From Marinomonas sp. CT5 (GTDB lineage: Bacteria > Pseudomonadota > Gammaproteobacteria > Pseudomonadales > Marinomonadaceae), in assembly GCF_018336975.1 (NCBI RefSeq), contig NZ_CP025572.1, positions 890,460-954,459 of the forward strand: DNA of 64,000 bases. The letters run 5' to 3'. Of this stretch, positions 1-9,576 are shown in pieces (position 1 is the stretch's first letter; each line of letters begins with the position of its first letter). The translations under genes were made by a program, and so were the position numbers. The notes beneath the pieces were generated by a model, which ran no database searches, had not been told where the DNA came from, and saw nothing but the letters and a program-made list of their open reading frames with translations.

Positions 1-253
1 AATCACAGGTGAATACAACCTAGAGGTATCGTCACCAGGTTTAGATCGGCCTTTATTTAGTTTGGCTCAATATCAGGCTTATATCGGTTCTATTGTTTCT
101 TTGCGTTTACGTGTGCCTTTTGATGGTCGCCGTAAGTTTAAAGGGCAACTAATGGGGATCGAAAGCGAAGATGTTGTTATTCGCGTAGATCAAGAAGAAT
201 ACTTATTGCCTATCGATTTGATTGATAAGGCGAATGTTGTTCCACAATTTTAA
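1..253 (+). CDS. rimP: RimP, ribosome maturation factor (3' part only)
   Basis: The reading frame is open from base 2 and ends at the TAA at 251-253; the 5' part lies outside the window. The visible product starts ITGEYNLEVSSPGLDRPL, the conserved LEVSSPGLDRPL block at the end of the RimP N-terminal domain. It continues into the SH3-like C-terminal domain, with FKGQLMGIE and a short beta-rich end. RimP helps 30S subunits mature. The position just before nusA and infB is the usual one. A TTG at 62 could be taken for a start, but the conserved motif lies upstream of it, so it is internal. Confidence 0.95.
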   Translation, partial: ITGEYNLEVSSPGLDRPLFSLAQYQAYIGSIVSLRLRVPFDGRRKFKGQLMGIESEDVVIRVDQEEYLLPIDLIDKANVVPQF

Positions 254-281
254 AAATTAACCTTGAAGAGAGGCTAAAAGG

Positions 282-1772
282 ATGAGCAAAGAAATTCTTT
301 TGGTAGTGGAAGCCGTTTCCAACGAGAAAGATGTTCCGAAACAAGTTATTTTCGAAGCCGTTGAAATTGCTTTAGCTAGTGCTGCCAAACGCCGTTTTGA
401 AGAAGATGCATTAATTCGTGTCTCTATCGATCAGCGTTCCGGTGATTATAAAACATACCGACAGTGGCATATTGTTGCCGATGAAGACTATTCTGCGCCA
501 GCTTATGAGCTGACAATTGATGATTCTGAAGAGCAAAACCTTGGTGTAGGCATCGGAGAAATTTACGAAGAAGAAGTCGAGTCTGAGGTATTTGGACGTA
601 TTGCAGCGCAAACAGCAAAGCAGGTGATCGTACAAAAAGTGCGTGAAGCCGAACGTGCTAAAATGGTTGCTTTATATGCAGAGAAAGTTGGCAAGTTAGT
701 TCATGGTCAAGTTAAAAAAGTCACTCGTGATAGTTTGATTATTGACTTAGGAGAAAATGCGGAAGCGTCTTTGCCAAAAGATCAATTGATTGCTCGTGAA
801 AGCTTTAGAATGAACGACCGAATTCGTGCTTTGTTGCTCGAGATTCGTGATGACAGTCGTGGCGCTCAATTGATTCTTTCGCGTAATGATCCTGCGTTTA
901 TGATTGAGTTATTCCGTCTTGAAGTACCAGAGATTTCAGAAGAAGTTATTGAAATTCGTGGCGCGGCTCGTGACCCAGGCTTACGTGCTAAAATTGCAGT
1001 GAAAACAAATGACCGACGCATTGATCCGATAGGTGCTTGTGTCGGTATGCGTGGAGCACGAGTTCAAGCTGTTTCCAATGAAATGAATGGCGAACGTGTG
1101 GATATTGTGCTTTGGGATGATAACCCAGCTCAGCTAGTTATCAATGCAATGGCTCCAGCGGAAGTTGACTCAATTGTCATTGATGAAGATGCACATTCTA
1201 TGGATGTTGCGGTTAAGAGTGATAATTTAGCGCAAGCGATTGGCCGTAATGGGCAAAATGTTCGTTTGGCTTCGACCCTGACTGGTTGGTCTTTAAATGT
1301 TATGACCAGTGAAGATGCAGAAGCGAAACAACAAGAAGAATCTCAAAAATTGATTGATATTTTTGTTTCTGGATTGGATATAGATGATGATTTAGCCATT
1401 CAAATGGTTGATGAAGGATTCTCTTCATTGGAAGAGGTTGCCTATATCCCAATGGAAGAAATGTTAGAAATTGACGGATTTGATGAAGATTTAGTAAATG
1501 AACTGCGTTCACGAGCAAAAGAAGCCTTATTAAATCAAGCGCTTCAAGCTGAAGAGCAATTGGACGGTGCCAAACCTGCTGCTGATTTACTAGCAATGGA
1601 AGGCATGGACAATCATCTTGCTTTAGTTCTCGCTTCTATGGGAGTAATTACCATGGAAGATTTAGCTGAACAATCAGTTGATGAGTTGCTTGAAATTGAA
1701 GGCATGACAGAAGATCGTGCAGGTAGTCTTATTTTGACTGCTCGTGCACCTTGGTTTGCTGAATCTGAATAA
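282..1772 (+). CDS. nusA: Transcription termination/antitermination factor NusA
   Basis: The 496-residue product matches full-length gammaproteobacterial NusA. In order it has the RNA-polymerase-binding N-terminal domain (about 1-130), an S1 domain (about 138-202), KH1 with GMRG at 255-258, and KH2 with GRNG at 321-324. Two acidic helix-hairpin-helix repeats follow (about 365-420 and 440-490), as in enterobacterial NusA, where they contact the alpha subunit and lambda N. NusA modulates pausing, termination and rRNA antitermination. The ATG at 282 follows an AGAGAGG/AAAGG-rich stretch, 28 bases after rimP. It belongs to the rimP-nusA-infB operon. Confidence 0.98.
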   Translation: MSKEILLVVEAVSNEKDVPKQVIFEAVEIALASAAKRRFEEDALIRVSIDQRSGDYKTYRQWHIVADEDYSAPAYELTIDDSEEQNLGVGIGEIYEEEVESEVFGRIAAQTAKQVIVQKVREAERAKMVALYAEKVGKLVHGQVKKVTRDSLIIDLGENAEASLPKDQLIARESFRMNDRIRALLLEIRDDSRGAQLILSRNDPAFMIELFRLEVPEISEEVIEIRGAARDPGLRAKIAVKTNDRRIDPIGACVGMRGARVQAVSNEMNGERVDIVLWDDNPAQLVINAMAPAEVDSIVIDEDAHSMDVAVKSDNLAQAIGRNGQNVRLASTLTGWSLNVMTSEDAEAKQQEESQKLIDIFVSGLDIDDDLAIQMVDEGFSSLEEVAYIPMEEMLEIDGFDEDLVNELRSRAKEALLNQALQAEEQLDGAKPAADLLAMEGMDNHLALVLASMGVITMEDLAEQSVDELLEIEGMTEDRAGSLILTARAPWFAESE

Positions 1773-1798
1773 AATCTGAGTACATAAGGGGGAACTTA

Positions 1799-4363
1799 AT
1801 GACAGTTCAAACCGTAAAGATACTATCCGAGCTGGTAAATACGCCAGTCGATAAGCTACTAGCTCAGATGAAAGACGCTGGCCTACCTCAAACGAGCGCA
1901 AGCCAAGAAGTCTCTGAAGTTGAAAAGCAAACACTGCTTAATTATCTAAAGCGTCAACATGGCGAAGAAGGCGATAAAAGCCAACGTATTACTCTGCAAC
2001 GTAAAACAACGAGCACTTTGTCTCGTGACGGCGGAAAAGCGGTCAATGTAGCCGTTAAGAAAAAGCGCACTTATGTTAAACGTGATGATGTTGATGAAGA
2101 GGCTAAAAAGCAAGAGGAGTTGCTTGCGAAGCGTCTTGCGGAAGAGCAAGAGCGTTTAGCGGAAGAAAAAGCTCGTTTAGAAGCCGAGCGTAAGCTTGAA
2201 GAAGAGAAAGCGGCTAAAGCTAAAGCTGAAGCCGAAGAAAAAGCGCGCCAAGAAGCCGCTGTGAAAGCAGTTGTCGCGGATGCTGGCGCGGTCAATGAAA
2301 CGGAGCAGTATGTTTCCGATACAGGAGCGGCAGAACCCGTGGAATCACCGAAGCAGCCTAAGGCATCAAAAAAAGTATCTCAACCAGCGATGGATAATAA
2401 AAAGTCAACTGTTGCGCCAAAAGGTAAAAAAGGTGCAGTAAGACATGATAACGACAAAGACAAACCTCGTGGTCGAGTTAATCCAGATAATAAGCGTTCA
2501 CGTGTTAATGTGAATGATGAAGACGAATTTACTCGTCGTGGTAAATTGGGTCGTAAAAATAAAAAGCCGTCAAAACAAGAGCACGGCTTTCAAAAACCTA
2601 CGGCCAAAATGATCCATGAAGTGGCATTGCCAGAAAGTATCACCGTTGCAGATCTTGCTGAAAAAATGGCCGTTAAAGGCGCTGAAGTTATTAAGATCAT
2701 GTTTAAGATGGGGGCAATGGCAACTATCAATCAAACTATTGATCGTGATACAGCGACTTTGGTTGTTGAAGAAATGGGTCATACGGTTAAATATATCGAT
2801 GAAAATGCCGTCGAAAATGACATGATCGAAGCCATTGATTATGACGGTGAAGCGATTAAGCGTGCGCCTGTTGTGACTGTAATGGGTCACGTTGACCACG
2901 GTAAAACCTCGTTGCTCGATTATATTCGTACTACACGAGTTGCCGCAGGCGAATCTGGTGGTATTACACAGCATATTGGTGCATACCATGTAGAAACACC
3001 TCATGGAATGGTGAGTTTCTTGGATACACCTGGACACGCTGCGTTTACTTCTATGCGTGCTCGTGGCGCGAAAGCAACGGATATCGTTATCCTTGTTTGT
3101 GCCGCTGATGATGGTGTGATGCCACAAACGATTGAGGCTATACAGCATGCTCGCGCGGCTGAAGTGCCAATGGTTGTTGCGATTACGAAGATAGATAAAG
3201 AAGGTGCAGACTTAGATCGTGTTAAAAACGAGCTTGTTGCACAAGAAGTGGTGCCTGAAGAATGGGGCGGTGACGTTCAGTTTGTTGGTGTATCGGCTAA
3301 ATCAGGTGAAGGTATTGAAGAGCTATTAGAAGCGATTCTTTTGCAATCTGAAGTGCTTGAATTGACGGCTGTACCAAGCGCTCCAGCGAAAGGTGTGGTT
3401 GTTGAAGCTCGTCTTGATCGTGGTCGTGGCTCCGTGGCTACCTTACTTGTCCAAAATGGTACTTTGAATAAAGGTGACATCGTTTTGGCTGGTCTTCAAA
3501 TGGGGCGTGTTCGTGCCTTGTTAGATGAAAATGGTAAAGCAATCAACGCTGCAGGCCCTTCTATTCCAGTTGAGATCCTTGGTCTTGATGGAACACCAGA
3601 AGCGGGTGAAGAGTTCATTGTTGTAGCGGATGAGCGTAAAGCTCGTGAAGTAGCTAACTTCCGTCAAGGTAAGTACCGTGAAGTTCGCTTTGCGCGTCAG
3701 CACTCTGCTAAATTGGAGAACTTGTTCTCTGAAATGGGCAAAGATGAAGTTCGTACATTGAACGTGGTTCTTAAAGCGGATGTTCGTGGTTCTCTAGAGG
3801 CCTTGATCAAATCGTTGACGGATCTGAATACAGATGAAGTGAAAGTAAATGTTGTGTCTAGTGGCGTGGGTGGTATTACCGAAACAGACGCTACTTTGGC
3901 TCTTGCTTCTGACGCCGTTATCTTTGGCTTTAATGTTCGTGCCGATAGTTCAGCTAAGCAGTTTATCGAGCGTGAAAGCATTGATCTTCGCTACTACAGC
4001 GTTATCTACAACATCATTGATGATGTGAAATCAGCATTGTCTGGCATGTTGTCTCCAGATCTTCGTGAAGACATTAAAGGTACTGCCGAAGTTCGTGACG
4101 TGTTCCGTTCACCTAAGTTTGGTTTGATTGCGGGCTGTATGGTCATCGAAGGTACGGTATACCGCAACAAACAGATTCGCGTATTGCGTGATGATGTTGT
4201 TATCTACGAAGGTGAGCTTGAATCTCTTCGTCGTTTCAAAGATGCTGTTAACGAAGTTAGCCGCGGTATGGAATGTGGTATCGGCGTGAAAAACTACAAC
4301 GATGTAAAAGTTGGCGATAAAATCGAGGTTTTTGAAACCGTCGAAGTAGCGCGTACACTTTAA
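1799..4363 (+). CDS. infB: Translation initiation factor IF-2
   Basis: The product has 854 residues. It starts with a small IF2 N-terminal domain (about 1-50), followed by a long, highly charged Lys/Glu/Ala-rich linker (about 100-260) and a second IF2 N domain (about 275-325). The G domain carries G1 GHVDHGKT at 363-370, then DTPGH and TKID motifs, and domains II, III and IV follow to the end. IF-2 is the GTPase that brings fMet-tRNA to the 30S subunit and promotes 50S joining. A strong ribosome site (AAGGGGGA) precedes the ATG, 27 bases after nusA. An internal start for a shorter form is possible, as in E. coli, but was not identified. Confidence 0.98.
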   Translation: MTVQTVKILSELVNTPVDKLLAQMKDAGLPQTSASQEVSEVEKQTLLNYLKRQHGEEGDKSQRITLQRKTTSTLSRDGGKAVNVAVKKKRTYVKRDDVDEEAKKQEELLAKRLAEEQERLAEEKARLEAERKLEEEKAAKAKAEAEEKARQEAAVKAVVADAGAVNETEQYVSDTGAAEPVESPKQPKASKKVSQPAMDNKKSTVAPKGKKGAVRHDNDKDKPRGRVNPDNKRSRVNVNDEDEFTRRGKLGRKNKKPSKQEHGFQKPTAKMIHEVALPESITVADLAEKMAVKGAEVIKIMFKMGAMATINQTIDRDTATLVVEEMGHTVKYIDENAVENDMIEAIDYDGEAIKRAPVVTVMGHVDHGKTSLLDYIRTTRVAAGESGGITQHIGAYHVETPHGMVSFLDTPGHAAFTSMRARGAKATDIVILVCAADDGVMPQTIEAIQHARAAEVPMVVAITKIDKEGADLDRVKNELVAQEVVPEEWGGDVQFVGVSAKSGEGIEELLEAILLQSEVLELTAVPSAPAKGVVVEARLDRGRGSVATLLVQNGTLNKGDIVLAGLQMGRVRALLDENGKAINAAGPSIPVEILGLDGTPEAGEEFIVVADERKAREVANFRQGKYREVRFARQHSAKLENLFSEMGKDEVRTLNVVLKADVRGSLEALIKSLTDLNTDEVKVNVVSSGVGGITETDATLALASDAVIFGFNVRADSSAKQFIERESIDLRYYSVIYNIIDDVKSALSGMLSPDLREDIKGTAEVRDVFRSPKFGLIAGCMVIEGTVYRNKQIRVLRDDVVIYEGELESLRRFKDAVNEVSRGMECGIGVKNYNDVKVGDKIEVFETVEVARTL

Positions 4364-4375
4364 TAGGGCAAAATC

Positions 4376-4765
4376 ATGGCAGGCGAATTTAGTCGTACTA
4401 GTCGGATTGGTGACCAGCTCCAAAAGGAGCTGGCGTCCTTGATCCAGTTTGAAGTAAAAGATCCGCGTTTAGGATTGGTTACTGTCAACGAAGTGCGTGT
4501 AGCAAAAGATTTGGGCTATGCGGATATTTATTACACCGTACTTGGTAAAGATGACCAGCCAGAAGTATTGGCAGAGAACCAAGCTGCACTTGATAGTGCA
4601 AAAGGGTTCTTGCGTCGTCGCTTAGCACAAGAAGTAAAACTTCGTGTGATGCCGCATTTGCGTTTCCATTACGACCAGAGTGTGGTTAATGGCTCTCGCA
4701 TGTCGGCTCTGATTGACGAAGCGATTCGTGATGATGAGACCAAAAACGGTAACGAAGTCGAGTAA
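4376..4765 (+). CDS. rbfA: Ribosome-binding factor RbfA
   Basis: The 129-residue protein begins MAGEFSRTSRIGDQLQKELA and contains VKDPRLGLVTVNEV and the LRFHYDQSV block typical of RbfA. It is a KH-like cold-shock factor that binds the 30S subunit near helix 1 of 16S rRNA late in assembly. It lies 13 bases after infB and 10 before truB, in the conserved order infB-rbfA-truB, and is almost certainly co-transcribed. Confidence 0.97.
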   Translation: MAGEFSRTSRIGDQLQKELASLIQFEVKDPRLGLVTVNEVRVAKDLGYADIYYTVLGKDDQPEVLAENQAALDSAKGFLRRRLAQEVKLRVMPHLRFHYDQSVVNGSRMSALIDEAIRDDETKNGNEVE

Positions 4766-4774
4766 TAAGTTCGT

Positions 4775-5701
4775 ATGGTTAAAGCAAAATGGCGTTCGGT
4801 AGACGGTATTGTTCTACTGAACAAGCCGATAGGTTTAAGTTCTAACCAAGCATTGCAACGTGTTCGTCGTCTCTATCAAGCGGCTAAAGCGGGTCACACT
4901 GGCGCGCTAGATCCATTGGCAACAGGTATGTTGCCAATGTGTCTTGGTGAAGCAACAAAATTTTCGCAATACTTGTTGGATGCAGATAAGCGTTATTTAA
5001 CTTGTATTCAGCTAGGTAAAAGGACGACTACGGGGGATCGTGAGGGGGACGTTTTAACCGAAGAGTTAATTCCTGACCTTACTGATGAATCCCTAGAAGC
5101 CATTCTGGATGGCTTTCGTGGTGAGATTGAGCAAATTCCACCCATGTACTCCGCTTTAAAGCATGAAGGTAAGCCTCTGTATGAATATGCTCGTCAGGGT
5201 ATTGTCATAGAGAGGAAACGCCGTCGCGTTACTATTTCTAACCTAACCCTAGTTTCAAGAACCAAAGATACACTGACACTCGATATTCAGTGTTCTAAAG
5301 GAACTTATATTCGCACTATTGGTGAGGATATCGGTGAGGCATTGGGTTGTGGAGCGCATTTGCACTCTTTGCATCGTATTTCGACCGCAGGTTATTTGCC
5401 AGAGAATATGATGACGCTAGAAGAGTTTGAAGCGATAGCGGAGCAAGGTTATGACGCGTTAGACTCGCATCTAATCACAATGGATACTGCTGTTGAACAT
5501 TTCGCGAAAGTAGAACTGCCTGAGTCGGATACAATGAATATGATGTTTGGTAGAACCGTCGTCAGTCCAGTCTCATTGGCTAATGAGACGGTTGTCAGAA
5601 TGTACGATTTTGGCTCTCAGCGTTTCTTAGGGCTTGGGCAAATAAAAGGCACGTCACTTCGTCCTTATCGATTGGTAAATACTAGCGAGTTCTCTTTATA
5701 A
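4775..5701 (+). CDS. truB: tRNA pseudouridine-55 synthase TruB
   Basis: The 308-residue enzyme makes pseudouridine 55 in the T-loop of tRNAs. The catalytic block GHTGALDPLATGMLP is visible with the aspartate at residue 46; the KPxGLSSN, CSKGTYIRTIGEDIG and C-terminal PUA-like parts follow. It starts with ATG 10 bases after rbfA. The next gene, rpsO, is 111 bases away, enough for its own promoter and leader. Confidence 0.97.
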   Translation: MVKAKWRSVDGIVLLNKPIGLSSNQALQRVRRLYQAAKAGHTGALDPLATGMLPMCLGEATKFSQYLLDADKRYLTCIQLGKRTTTGDREGDVLTEELIPDLTDESLEAILDGFRGEIEQIPPMYSALKHEGKPLYEYARQGIVIERKRRRVTISNLTLVSRTKDTLTLDIQCSKGTYIRTIGEDIGEALGCGAHLHSLHRISTAGYLPENMMTLEEFEAIAEQGYDALDSHLITMDTAVEHFAKVELPESDTMNMMFGRTVVSPVSLANETVVRMYDFGSQRFLGLGQIKGTSLRPYRLVNTSEFSL

Positions 5702-5746
5702 ATAGCAGTGAGTTCTGCTAAAAAGAGTGTTAAACTTGTTGGCCTA

Positions 5747-5775
5747 GGATAACTGAAAATATGCTCGGCTATCCT
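5747..5775 (+). promoter_or_regulatory. Hairpin in the rpsO leader
   Basis: AGGATA (5747-5752) can pair with TATCCT (5770-5775), leaving a 17-base loop, about 38 bases before the rpsO start. Ribosomal protein S15 regulates its own mRNA through 5' leader structures in several bacteria. Only the short stem is seen; the regulatory role is inferred. Confidence 0.3.
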
Positions 5776-5812
5776 TTACTTTTAATAGCATATTAATTTG
5801 GAGATTAAGATT

Positions 5813-6082
5813 ATGGCATTGTCTGCAGAATCAAAAGCAGCGTTGGTAAAAGAGTTTCAAGTAGCGGAAGGTGACACGGGTTCTCCTGAAGTTCAAGTAG
5901 CATTGTTGACTAAGAACATCGAAGGTCTTCAAGGTCACTTTAAAGCTCATATCCACGACCATCATTCTCGTCGCGGTCTTATCCGTATGGTAAACCAGCG
6001 TCGTAAGTTGTTGGATTACCTTAAGCGTAAAGATGCAGCTCGTTACACTAGTTTGATCAAAAAACTAGGTCTGCGTCGCTAA
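5813..6082 (+). CDS. rpsO: Ribosomal protein S15
   Basis: The 89-residue protein starts [16 protein letters not shown] and ends KKLGLRR, the full normal length of S15, a primary 16S rRNA-binding protein of the 30S platform. A longer frame from a TTG at 5798 is open, but the ATG at 5813 has GGAG about ten bases upstream and gives the canonical N-terminus. A terminator follows immediately, then pnp, the classical rpsO-pnp arrangement. Confidence 0.98.
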   Translation: MALSAESKAALVKEFQVAEGDTGSPEVQVALLTKNIEGLQGHFKAHIHDHHSRRGLIRMVNQRRKLLDYLKRKDAARYTSLIKKLGLRR

Positions 6083-6090
6083 GACTGAGA

Positions 6091-6122
6091 AAGGGCCATA
6101 AATTATTATGGCCCTTTTTTTA
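6091..6122 (+). terminator. Rho-independent terminator after rpsO
   Basis: AAGGGCCATAA pairs with TTATGGCCCTT around a short AT loop, and a run of T follows. It lies 8 bases after the rpsO stop and probably gives partial termination before pnp. Confidence 0.85.
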
Positions 6123-6126
6123 TTGG

Positions 6127-6230
6127 TCTCCCAAGGGACAGCCTGTACTTCATATGCGCTTTTCGTTCTTCAAATGAAGGCGTTTAAAGAGTCCATATGA
6201 GTACTGGCTTAAAAAGAGGTCTTTGGGAGA
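6127..6230 (+). promoter_or_regulatory. Long pnp leader hairpin (RNase III-type control element)
   Basis: Three nested pairings are visible. TCTCCCAA (6127-6134) pairs with TTGGGAGA (6223-6230). AGCC-GTACT-CATATG (6140-6156) pairs with CATATGAGTACTGGCT (6194-6209) with one mismatch and one bulge. Inside lie CTTC/GAAG and CGC/GCG pairs. The leader RNA of pnp would thus be a long double strand ending 27 bases before the start codon. In E. coli a comparable pnp leader stem is cut by RNase III, after which PNPase represses its own synthesis; the same control is inferred here. Confidence 0.7.
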
Positions 6231-6257
6231 AGAATTTTTTTAATAAAAGGAATACGT

Positions 6258-8366
6258 GTGAGTATTACTACTAAGACTTTTCAGTTCGGTAACGATACCG
6301 TAACTCTAGAAACTGGCCGCATAGCTCGTCAAGCAACAGGTGCTGTTCTATGTACAATTGGTGATGCACAAGTACTGGCGACAGTTGTTGGTGCTAAATC
6401 AGCTAAACCAGGTCAAGACTTCTTCCCATTATCTGTTCATTATCAAGAGCGTGCTTACGCGGTTGGTAAAATTCCAGGTGGATTTTTAAAACGTGAAGGT
6501 CGTCCTTCTGAAAAAGAGACGCTAACTTCTCGTTTGATCGACCGTCCAATTCGTCCATTATTCCCTAAAGGGTTTATGAACGAAGTTCAGGTTGTTTGTA
6601 CCGTTATGTCTACTAACACTAACCTAGACGCTGATATTGCGGCTATGTTGGCAACCTCTGCTGCATTGACTATTTCTGGTATTCCATTTAATGGTCCTAT
6701 TGGTGCTGCTCGTGTTGGTTTTAACGATGAGTCTGGTTATGTTCTTAACCCAAGCTACTCAGATCTAGAAGGATCTTTGCTAGACATGGTTGTAGCAGGC
6801 ACAAAAGACGCTGTATTGATGGTTGAGTCTGAAGCGCAAGAGCTTACAGAAGACGAAATGCTAGGTGCGGTTCTTTATGCTCACAAAGAAATGCAAACGG
6901 CTATTTCTGCTATCACTGATTTCGCAGCAGAGTGCGCTAAGCCTCGTTGGGATTGGGAAGCTGAAGCAGCAAATGTTTCTTTGTCTGATGCACTTCAATC
7001 TGGTTACGCGGCTAAAATCGAAGATGCGTACGGTATTAGTGAAAAAATGGCTCGTTATGCTCAACTAGGCGTTGTTCGTGATGAAGCCGTTGCGGAGCTT
7101 GTTACTGAAGAAGGTGAGTTCACAGAAGCGGATGTGACTGGTGCTTTTTCTAAATTAGAAAAACGCATCGTTCGTCGTCGTGTAATCGACGGTAAGCCTC
7201 GTATCGATGGTCGTGACAATAAAACTGTCCGCCCAATCAATGTTGAAGTTGGTTTACTAAGCAAAACTCACGGTTCTGCTTTGTTCACTCGTGGTGAGAC
7301 TCAGGCCATTGCAACTTGTACTCTAGGTACTAGCCGTGATTCACAAATGACTGATGGCTTGACTGGCGAAAGCAAAGACAGCTTCATGCTTCATTACAAC
7401 TTCCCTCCTTACTCTGTAGGTGAGTGTGGTCGTATGGGTGGTGTTGGTCGTCGTGAAATTGGTCACGGTCGTCTAGCTCGTCGTGGTGTTCAAGCAGTAC
7501 TACCTTCTGAAGATGAATTCCCATACACAATTCGTGTTGTGTCTGAGATCACTGAATCTAACGGTTCAAGCTCTATGGCGTCTGTATGTGGTGCGTCTTT
7601 GTCTATGATGGATGCGGGTGTTCCTCTTAAAGCTCCTGTTGCAGGTATCGCAATGGGTCTTATTAAAGAAGACGATGGCTTTGCTGTTCTAACCGATATC
7701 TTGGGTGATGAAGATCACCTTGGTGATATGGACTTTAAAGTAGCGGGTACTGCAGAAGGTATCACAGCACTTCAAATGGACATCAAAATCGAAGGTATCA
7801 ACGAAGAAATTATGGACATCGCTTTGAGCCAAGCGCTTGATGCTCGTACTCATATTCTTCGTGAAATGGCGACAGTGATTGGTTATGCTCGACCAGAAGT
7901 TTCTCCAAATGCGCCATCTATGGCGACGATCAAAATTGATCCAGAGAAAATTCGTGACGTTATCGGTAAAGGTGGTGCAACAATCCGTTCTATCACTGAG
8001 CAAACAGGCGCGTCTATTGACCTAGATGATGATGGTACTGTGCGTATTTACGCGGCTGATAAAGCGTCTTCTGATGCGGCATTGCTTAAAATTCATGAAA
8101 TCACAGCAGAAGCTGAAATTGACAAGCTTTATAAAGGCAAAGTAGTTCGTTTGGCTGAGTTTGGCGCTTTTGTTAATATTTTGCCTGGTAAAGATGGTTT
8201 GGTGCACATTTCTCAAATTGCTGAAGAGCGTATTCGCGCAGTATCAGATTTCTTGTCAGAAGGCCAAGACGTTATCGTTAAGGTCTTGGATGTTGATGCT
8301 CGTGGACGTATCAAGCTTTCTATGAAAGACGTTACTGAAGAAGAAAAAGCAGCTTACACTGAATAA
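6258..8366 (+). CDS. pnp: Polyribonucleotide nucleotidyltransferase (PNPase)
   Basis: The 702-residue phosphorolytic 3'-5' exoribonuclease is of normal family length. It has two RNase PH domains joined by a helical domain. A KH domain follows, with [12 protein letters not shown] near residue 568, then an S1 domain (about 622-690). Active-site blocks such as [14 protein letters not shown] [11 protein letters not shown] and [13 protein letters not shown] are present. The start is GTG at 6258 preceded by AAAAGGAA. PNPase works in mRNA decay, usually with RNase E in the degradosome. It is preceded by a long leader hairpin and followed by a strong terminator. Confidence 0.98.
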   Translation: MSITTKTFQFGNDTVTLETGRIARQATGAVLCTIGDAQVLATVVGAKSAKPGQDFFPLSVHYQERAYAVGKIPGGFLKREGRPSEKETLTSRLIDRPIRPLFPKGFMNEVQVVCTVMSTNTNLDADIAAMLATSAALTISGIPFNGPIGAARVGFNDESGYVLNPSYSDLEGSLLDMVVAGTKDAVLMVESEAQELTEDEMLGAVLYAHKEMQTAISAITDFAAECAKPRWDWEAEAANVSLSDALQSGYAAKIEDAYGISEKMARYAQLGVVRDEAVAELVTEEGEFTEADVTGAFSKLEKRIVRRRVIDGKPRIDGRDNKTVRPINVEVGLLSKTHGSALFTRGETQAIATCTLGTSRDSQMTDGLTGESKDSFMLHYNFPPYSVGECGRMGGVGRREIGHGRLARRGVQAVLPSEDEFPYTIRVVSEITESNGSSSMASVCGASLSMMDAGVPLKAPVAGIAMGLIKEDDGFAVLTDILGDEDHLGDMDFKVAGTAEGITALQMDIKIEGINEEIMDIALSQALDARTHILREMATVIGYARPEVSPNAPSMATIKIDPEKIRDVIGKGGATIRSITEQTGASIDLDDDGTVRIYAADKASSDAALLKIHEITAEAEIDKLYKGKVVRLAEFGAFVNILPGKDGLVHISQIAEERIRAVSDFLSEGQDVIVKVLDVDARGRIKLSMKDVTEEEKAAYTE

Positions 8367-8386
8367 TTTTTAGTGTAATTGGATGT

Positions 8387-8417
8387 AAAAAGGCGCTATT
8401 TATAGCGCTTTTTTTGT
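8387..8417 (+). terminator. Rho-independent terminator after pnp
   Basis: GCGCTA and TAGCGC form the stem around TTTA, flanked by an A-run and a T-run of at least seven. It closes the rimP-pnp gene group. Confidence 0.88.
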
Positions 8418-8520
8418 TTTTAATGTAGTGAATGAACTAAAATAATCTCATCGAAACGCTTTGGTTGTTTTACGCTGGTACCTTGTTATCAATTCAGTAT
8501 CTTAGATAAAGGAAAGGATC

Positions 8521-9111
8521 ATGAAGAGTAAAGTTGTAGGTTTGGTTGCTGCGAGTTTTTTATTGGCGGCATGCAGTAAAGAGGTGGTGAATACTCCTGT
8601 GGCTGCGGTTCCTGATTGTGTTTTTGCGGACGGTTCAAATCAGCCTGCACCTGATTGGGTGTGTGGAGCCCCTGTTGAGGGTGTTGCCTTGTCTGCCGTT
8701 GGCTACAGCGAAAAGTCTGCAGCGGGCGCTAACTATATGAAACAAATGGCTGCTACTGCTGCTCGTGTTGAGTTGGCTCAAGTGTTAAGTGTTGATTTGC
8801 AAAATATGGTAAAACAATACGTTGAAACGACAGGTGCAGGTGACGCTGAAACAGTTGATCGGGTTAATAGCGTTGTCACCAAACAAATTACTGAACAGAA
8901 GTTAATAGGCTCTAAGGTTGTACGCCAAATGCCAACGCCATCTGGTGGTTTAGTTGTTTTAGTTGGGTTGGATCCTGCTCAGGCTGAGGGCGTTGCTGAG
9001 AGTATTTTACGAACATCTATGAGAAATGAAGCGGCTTTATTTCAAAAATTAGAAGCAGAAAAAAGTTTCGATGAGCTTGCCTCAGAAATTGCTAAGCGTT
9101 ATGCACAATAA
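8521..9111 (+). CDS. LPP20-like lipoprotein
   Basis: The 196-residue protein has a clear lipoprotein signal: a lysine-bearing N-terminus, a hydrophobic stretch and the lipobox LAAC with cysteine at 18. The residue after the cysteine is serine, which favours outer-membrane sorting by the usual rule. The mature part contains PDWVCG and a repeated-helix region, then a beta stretch GGLVVLVGLD; this resembles the LPP20 family of unknown-function lipoproteins. A good ribosome site (AAAGGA) precedes the ATG. It stands alone between two terminators. Family assignment is by eye; the function is unknown. Confidence 0.75.
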   Translation: MKSKVVGLVAASFLLAACSKEVVNTPVAAVPDCVFADGSNQPAPDWVCGAPVEGVALSAVGYSEKSAAGANYMKQMAATAARVELAQVLSVDLQNMVKQYVETTGAGDAETVDRVNSVVTKQITEQKLIGSKVVRQMPTPSGGLVVLVGLDPAQAEGVAESILRTSMRNEAALFQKLEAEKSFDELASEIAKRYAQ

Positions 9112-9118
9112 AAAACTA

Positions 9119-9162
9119 AGTGATGAGCAGTGCACCGTTATGGGCATTGCTCATCACTTTTT
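9119..9162 (+). terminator. Terminator between convergent genes
   Basis: GTGATGAGCAGTGC pairs with GCATTGCTCATCAC with one mismatch, followed by TTTTT. On the other strand the stem is followed by CTTAG and a T-rich run, so it may also serve the convergent thioesterase gene. Confidence 0.85.
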
Positions 9163-9165
9163 GTT

Positions 9166-9576
9166 CTAAGTATTGGGCTCTTCATTAAAAATTGGGGTAG
9201 GCTTTTTGTTACTGTCCACTGCAACAAAGTTGAAATGGCCGGTTACTGCTTTTGTTCGCTTGTCGCTGTCTAGTTGCTCTAGAAAAATGGATACTTCCAC
9301 TTTTAATGACGTTCTACCAACATGAACCACTCGAGCAATCAATTCTACTAAAATTCCCGAGGGGATTGGTTGTTTGAAGTCTACTTGTTCTGTGGATATT
9401 GTGACCATGGCTTTTCTAGCAAAGCGAGTGGCTGCTATATAAGCCACTTCGTCCATCCACTGAAGGGCAATGCCCCCGAATAATGTATCGTAATGGTTTG
9501 TTGTTGCAGGGAAGACCATTTTGGCGACTCGAGTTTCTGATATTTCTTCTCGTTTCTGAATGAGTAGCTTGTTCAT
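9166..9576 (-). CDS. Acyl-CoA thioesterase, hotdog fold (YciA/BACH type)
   Basis: The 136-residue protein has the short-family hotdog layout. NHYDTLFGGIALQWMDEVAYIAATRFA carries the conserved aspartate, followed by TISTEQVDFKQPI and GHFNFVAVD. Such enzymes hydrolyse acyl-CoA to free acid and CoA; chain-length preference cannot be read. The ribosome site AAGGTAAGG is about ten bases before the ATG. Its start codon overlaps the likely ATG of the divergent DUF3080 gene in a CATG sequence. The name is family level only. Confidence 0.85.
   Translation of the reverse strand: MNKLLIQKREEISETRVAKMVFPATTNHYDTLFGGIALQWMDEVAYIAATRFARKAMVTISTEQVDFKQPIPSGILVELIARVVHVGRTSLKVEVSIFLEQLDSDKRTKAVTGHFNFVAVDSNKKPTPIFNEEPNT

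Noticed and set aside
2570..3148. Minus-strand open frame of 192 residues inside infB
   Set aside because: It lies wholly within infB, is antisense to the GTPase domain and shows no recognisable protein features.
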